DNA of 64,000 nt from Caulobacter flavus (GTDB taxonomy: Bacteria; Pseudomonadota; Alphaproteobacteria; Caulobacterales; Caulobacteraceae). This document shows, in pieces, positions 60,748-64,000 of the stretch; position 1 is the stretch's first letter, and every line of letters begins with the position of its first letter. The stretch lies in NCBI RefSeq assembly GCF_003722335.1, contig NZ_CP026100.1, positions 5,120,001 to 5,184,000 of the forward strand. The letters are read 5' to 3'. Below the pieces are notes generated by a model, which saw only the letters and a program-made list of their open reading frames with translations, did no database searches and had not been told where the DNA came from. The translations under genes were made by a program, and so were the position numbers.

Positions 60748-61221
60748 ATGTCTCTCCATCCGCTCCGTCAAGCCGCTCAGTTTCTGCTGGGCGTCCCGAC
60801 CGACGGTATCGATCCGACGCTCGACCGCATGCTGGAACTGGCCCAGGCCACGCCGCTCTGCTTCGTGGCGGTGACCGGGCCGGACGCCGCCGAGGCCATG
60901 GGGCAGCTGTGGCGACGCGGCTACCAGCGGGTGGAAATCGCCCGCCGGGCCACCTGCGCGGCCGCCGACGAGCGCAGCGACGTGCTGCTGGTCGTGGGCT
61001 GCCCCACGGCCGACGACATGCGCGCGACCGCAGCCTCGACCCTGGGCCTGCTGCGCCCGGGCGGGGTGATGGTGATCGACGTCGGCGCCGTGGTCGACGC
61101 CGAACAGCGCGCCGCGCTGTGCGAAGGCCTGGCACAGCTGGGTCTCGACGTGCAGCCGCAGGCGCACCTCGCCGCCGAGATCCTGGCGACGCGTCGCTGG
61201 GGCTGGCGCAAGGCGGCCTGA
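60748..61221 (+). CDS. protein of unknown function
   Basis: A 157-residue protein from ATG 60748, with no signal peptide. It looks like a truncated Rossmann-type fold: LCFVAVTGPDAAEAMGQLW, DVLLVVGCPTADDMRAT and LLRPGGVMVIDVGAVVDA resemble strands of a methyltransferase-like domain, with no complete SAM motif. No close family recognised. It converges with leuA, 42 bp away. Confidence 0.65.
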   Translation: MSLHPLRQAAQFLLGVPTDGIDPTLDRMLELAQATPLCFVAVTGPDAAEAMGQLWRRGYQRVEIARRATCAAADERSDVLLVVGCPTADDMRATAASTLGLLRPGGVMVIDVGAVVDAEQRAALCEGLAQLGLDVQPQAHLAAEILATRRWGWRKAA

Positions 61222-61263
61222 GACCGCCCTACCCCGTCACGAACGGAAGACCGCCAGCGAGCC

Positions 61264-62853
61264 TCAGAAGCCGCTGGCGATGGCCGCCGGCGCGCTCTTC
61301 TCCTTGCGGGCGAAGAGGTTGTTGAGGGCGTTGACGTAGGCCTTGGCCGAGGCGGTCAGGGTGTCGGTGTCGGCGGCCGCGCCGGTGGCGATGCGGCCGT
61401 CCTCTTCCAGGCGCACCGAGACCTGGGCCTGGGCGTCGGTGCCTTCGGTGACCGCGTGCACCTGGAACAGGCGCAGGGCGGCGCTGTGGGGCACGATCTT
61501 GTGGATCGCGTTGAACACCGCGTCGACCGGACCATCGCCCGAGGCCTCGGCGCTCTTGGCCTGGCCGTCGACGTCCAGGGTCAGTTCGGCCGACTGGCCT
61601 TCGGTGCCGGCCACGACGCGCAGGTGCGAGACGCGGATCTTCTCCGAGCCGCGCGCCAGGGCGTCGTCGACCAGGGCGATGATGTCGTCGTCGTAGACGT
61701 GCTTCTTGCGGTCGGCCAGATCCTTGAAGCGGCCGAAGGCCTCCTTCAGGGCGTTCTGGCCCAGCTCGTAGCCCAGGTCCTTCAGCTTGGCGCGGAAGGC
61801 GTGGCTGCCCGAGTGCTTGCCCATGACCAGGCTGGACGGCGCCTGGCCGACCGATTCCGGAGTCATGATCTCGTAGGTCTCGCGGTTCTTGAGCATGCCG
61901 TCCTGGTGGATGCCGCTCTCGTGCGCGAAGGCGTTCTTGCCGACGATGGCCTTGTTGTACTGCACCGGGAAGCCGGTGATGGCCGATACGTAGCGGCTGG
62001 CGCGGGTGATGTGGGTGGTGTCGATGCCGGTCTGGAAGGGCAGCTTGTCGCCGCGCACCTTCAGGGCCATCACCACCTCTTCCAGCGCGGCGTTGCCGGC
62101 GCGCTCGCCCAGGCCGTTGATGGCGCACTCGATCTGGCGGGCGCCGCCCTGCACGCCGGCCAGGCTGTTGGCCACGGCCAGGCCCAGGTCGTTGTGGCAG
62201 TGGGTCGAGAAGATCACCTTGTCGGCGCCCTCGACGTTGTTGACCATCCAGTTGAACAGGTCGGCGTATTCCGACGGATAGGTGTAGCCCACCGTGTCGG
62301 GCAGGTTGATCGTCGTGGCCCCGGCCTTGATGGCGGTCTCGATGGCGCGACGCAGGAACTGGCGGTCGCTGCGGGTGGCGTCCTCGGCCGACCACTCGAC
62401 GTCGTCGCGCAGGTTGCGGGCGTGGGTCACCGAGCGGGCGATCACGTCGATGACGGCGTCGGGCTCCATCTGCAGCTTGTGCTTCATGTGCAGGTCGGAG
62501 GTGGCGATCACCACGTGGATGCGGCCGCGCTGGGTGGGGCGCAGGGCCTCGGCGCAGCGCTCGATATCCACCTGGTGGGCGCGGCACAGGCCGGCGATGG
62601 TCGAGTTCCTGACGATCTTGGCGATCTCGTTGACCGACTGGAAGTCGCCGTTCGAGGCGATCGGGAAGCCGGCCTCGATGATGTCGACCCCCATCTCCTC
62701 GAGGATCTTGGCCAGCTCCAGCTTCTCTTCCAGCGACATCGAGGCGCCGGGCGACTGTTCGCCGTCGCGCATGGTGGTGTCGAAGATGACGACGTTGTCG
62801 CGACCCGAACCGATCTTGGAATCAGCGGCGACGGGCGAGATGGGGGCGGTCAT
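61264..62853 (-). CDS. leuA: 2-isopropylmalate synthase
   Basis: A 529-residue enzyme making 2-isopropylmalate in leucine synthesis. Motifs: VIFDTTMRDGEQSPGASM (metal-binding D), NDLGLAVANSLAGVQGGARQIECAINGLGERAGN, and the C-terminal leucine-feedback domain (residues 400-520). It is preceded by a leucine-rich leader peptide, so it is likely attenuated by leucine. Confidence 0.96.
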   Translation of the reverse strand: MTAPISPVAADSKIGSGRDNVVIFDTTMRDGEQSPGASMSLEEKLELAKILEEMGVDIIEAGFPIASNGDFQSVNEIAKIVRNSTIAGLCRAHQVDIERCAEALRPTQRGRIHVVIATSDLHMKHKLQMEPDAVIDVIARSVTHARNLRDDVEWSAEDATRSDRQFLRRAIETAIKAGATTINLPDTVGYTYPSEYADLFNWMVNNVEGADKVIFSTHCHNDLGLAVANSLAGVQGGARQIECAINGLGERAGNAALEEVVMALKVRGDKLPFQTGIDTTHITRASRYVSAITGFPVQYNKAIVGKNAFAHESGIHQDGMLKNRETYEIMTPESVGQAPSSLVMGKHSGSHAFRAKLKDLGYELGQNALKEAFGRFKDLADRKKHVYDDDIIALVDDALARGSEKIRVSHLRVVAGTEGQSAELTLDVDGQAKSAEASGDGPVDAVFNAIHKIVPHSAALRLFQVHAVTEGTDAQAQVSVRLEEDGRIATGAAADTDTLTASAKAYVNALNNLFARKEKSAPAAIASGF

Positions 62854-62933
62854 GGAGGTGTCTTTCGCGAGGTCCGGAGGGCTGAAGGGTTGTTGTCCCC
62901 TGAGCGACCGGCCGCGACGATACGTACGCGCGG

Positions 62934-63002
62934 CTAGACGGACGCCCAGGGGCGGCTAAGCCCCAGCGCAAGGAGAAGAAGGTTGTCGCGTTCGCGGCAC
63001 AT
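62934..63002 (-). CDS. leuL: leucine leader peptide of leuA
   Basis: A 22-codon frame from ATG 63002 to TAG 62934, 80 bp before leuA. Codons 8-15 read LLLLALGL: six Leu in eight. This is the pattern of ribosome-mediated attenuation by leucyl-tRNA. AGGGG/CCCT pairing around 62890-62902 follows, but I see no T-run terminator, so control may be through Rho, translation or RNA pairing instead. Confidence 0.78.
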   Translation of the reverse strand: MCRERDNLLLLALGLSRPWASV

Positions 63003-63099
63003 GCGGGTTGTATTACCCAAACCCGCCAATTCCAGCAAGCCGTTTGCTCACAAGGCAGTCAATTCGCCGCGCCAGAGGCAATAAATACCCCAAACCAAA

Positions 63100-63834
63100 C
63101 TATTGGTCAGCTTGTTCTTCCTTGGCCTTCAGCCAATTGCGGGCGACCCAACCCGCGCCGATCCAGATCGCGGCCGCCACGACCAGCAGGATCACGTGCT
63201 GCACGCCCCCGCCCCGCATCGCCTGGACGATGGTGTTGCCGGCGAAGGCGGTCAGGGCGATCTTCGGGATGATGCCGATGGCCGTGCCGCCGACGAAGTC
63301 GCGCACCCGCATCGGGGTGACGCCGGCGGCCATGTTGACGACGATGAACGGCGCCGAGGGCACCAGGCGCACGATCAGGCTGGCCATGAAGCCGTTCTTG
63401 CCGATCAGCTTCATGAACTTGTGCACGCCGTCGCTGGGCAGGCTGGCCAGCATCTTGCCGCCGAACGCCCGGCCCACCCAGAAGCCGACCATCGACGAGA
63501 CCAGCGTGCCGATCCAGCTGTAGGCGAAGCCGGTCCAGGGCCCGAAGGCCACCACCGCCGCGGCGATCAGCACGAACTGCGGCACGCCGACGAAGGCCAG
63601 GGCCGCGAAGGCGCCGACGGCCACCGGCAGGGCCCAGGGACCATGGGCGGCGGTCAGCCAGTGCTCGACCGTGGTCTCGCCGTCGAGGCCCAGCAGCTGG
63701 GCGCCGAACAGGAAGACGATCCCCACCCCGCCGAACAGCACGAAGGAGACGGCCACCGCGCGCCAGGCGCGGGCGTCCATGTTGGTGAAGAAATCGATGA
63801 GACGGCGGATGATCACGGCCCCTGCCTCGCGCAT
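63100..63834 (-). CDS. VTT-domain (TVP38/TMEM64-like) membrane protein
   Basis: A 244-residue inner-membrane protein of the DedA-related VTT family. Core: PQFVLIAAAVVAFGPWTGFAYSWIGTLVSSMVGFWVGRAFG with the G-x-x-x-G-F pattern, then FMASLIVRLVPSAPFIVVNMAAGVT (the conserved R-x-x-P loop). It has about six helices. VTT proteins move lipids in several organisms. Start ATG 63834; a later start at 63780 is possible. Confidence 0.85.
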   Translation of the reverse strand: MREAGAVIIRRLIDFFTNMDARAWRAVAVSFVLFGGVGIVFLFGAQLLGLDGETTVEHWLTAAHGPWALPVAVGAFAALAFVGVPQFVLIAAAVVAFGPWTGFAYSWIGTLVSSMVGFWVGRAFGGKMLASLPSDGVHKFMKLIGKNGFMASLIVRLVPSAPFIVVNMAAGVTPMRVRDFVGGTAIGIIPKIALTAFAGNTIVQAMRGGGVQHVILLVVAAAIWIGAGWVARNWLKAKEEQADQ

Positions 63835-63981
63835 GGCTATCGCCGGGTCAAGCGCCGCGATGGCGTCAAAAGCGTGGCCGCTGCGCATTCGCGGCCAAAC
63901 TTCGCCGTTCAGGCGGGCGCCGGCGAGCGGATTCCCCCTTCACGACATTTACGTTGCGATAACGTCGTAGAGCGACGCTAG

Positions 63982-63990
63982 TTATCCACA
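63982..63990 (+). promoter_or_regulatory. consensus DnaA box at the right edge
   Basis: TTATCCACA matches the 9-mer DnaA site exactly. It lies in the gap after the VTT gene, probably upstream of a plus-strand gene beyond the window. One copy only, so more likely a DnaA-regulated promoter than an origin. Confidence 0.5.
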
Positions 63991-64000
63991 GGCCTGCAGG

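Overview
The window is high-GC chromosomal DNA from an alphaproteobacterium of the Caulobacter group. The main grounds are a divK-pleD pair whose products carry Caulobacter-type residues, an mreB-mreC-mreD-mrdA-rodA operon, a near-consensus CtrA box in front of divK, TonB-dependent receptors with their accessory genes, and very GC-rich third codon positions. Genes are tightly packed and often overlap by 1 to 4 bases. Most long alternative frames are GC-driven shadows.

Bases 1-16.1 kb hold housekeeping and iron genes: dgt (cut by the left edge), erpA, a DAHP synthase gene behind a leader-peptide attenuator, xthA, a periplasmic EF-hand protein, a TonB receptor followed by a di-haem peroxidase, a TonB-like protein, a GST with a divergent WYL regulator, and a second TonB receptor coupled to two membrane genes of the iron-uptake PepSY type.

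Bases 16.2-30.35 kb are a 14-kb integrated island bounded by 40-bp direct repeats made of the 5' half of tRNA-Gly(CCC). A tyrosine integrase and an excisionase-like gene sit beside the intact tRNA at the right end. The island carries an arsenic cluster (arsH, arsR, two unrelated arsenate reductases, an aquaglyceroporin). Next come two convergent operons that look like an undescribed conflict or stress system. The plus-strand operon encodes a double MazG-like nucleotide pyrophosphohydrolase and a uracil-DNA-glycosylase-like protein. The minus-strand operon encodes an acyl-carrier-like protein, an XRE regulator, an ImmA/IrrE metallopeptidase with a C-terminal chagasin-like domain, a papain-like peptidase, and a thymidylate-synthase-like enzyme. 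A serine recombinase, unknown genes and small regulators fill the rest.

Bases 30.4-45.3 kb return to core genome: an HD-domain protein, two TraB/GumN-like lipase-fold-size secreted proteins, membrane/HTH regulator genes, a glycerate-kinase-like protein, dcd, metZ-apaG, hslO, an M20 peptidase, a Nudix protein, rpmG and glutaminyl cyclase. Bases 45.3-51.9 kb carry pleD-divK, a HAD protein, a frameshifted dinB, and a lysE exporter with its LysR regulator. Bases 52.9-58.8 kb are the rod-shape operon. The right end has an EamA transporter, a methyltransferase, leuA behind a leucine-rich leader peptide, and a VTT-domain membrane protein; a consensus DnaA box lies at the edge. Three intergenic copies of a Caulobacter-type palindromic repeat and several well-formed operators are also present.
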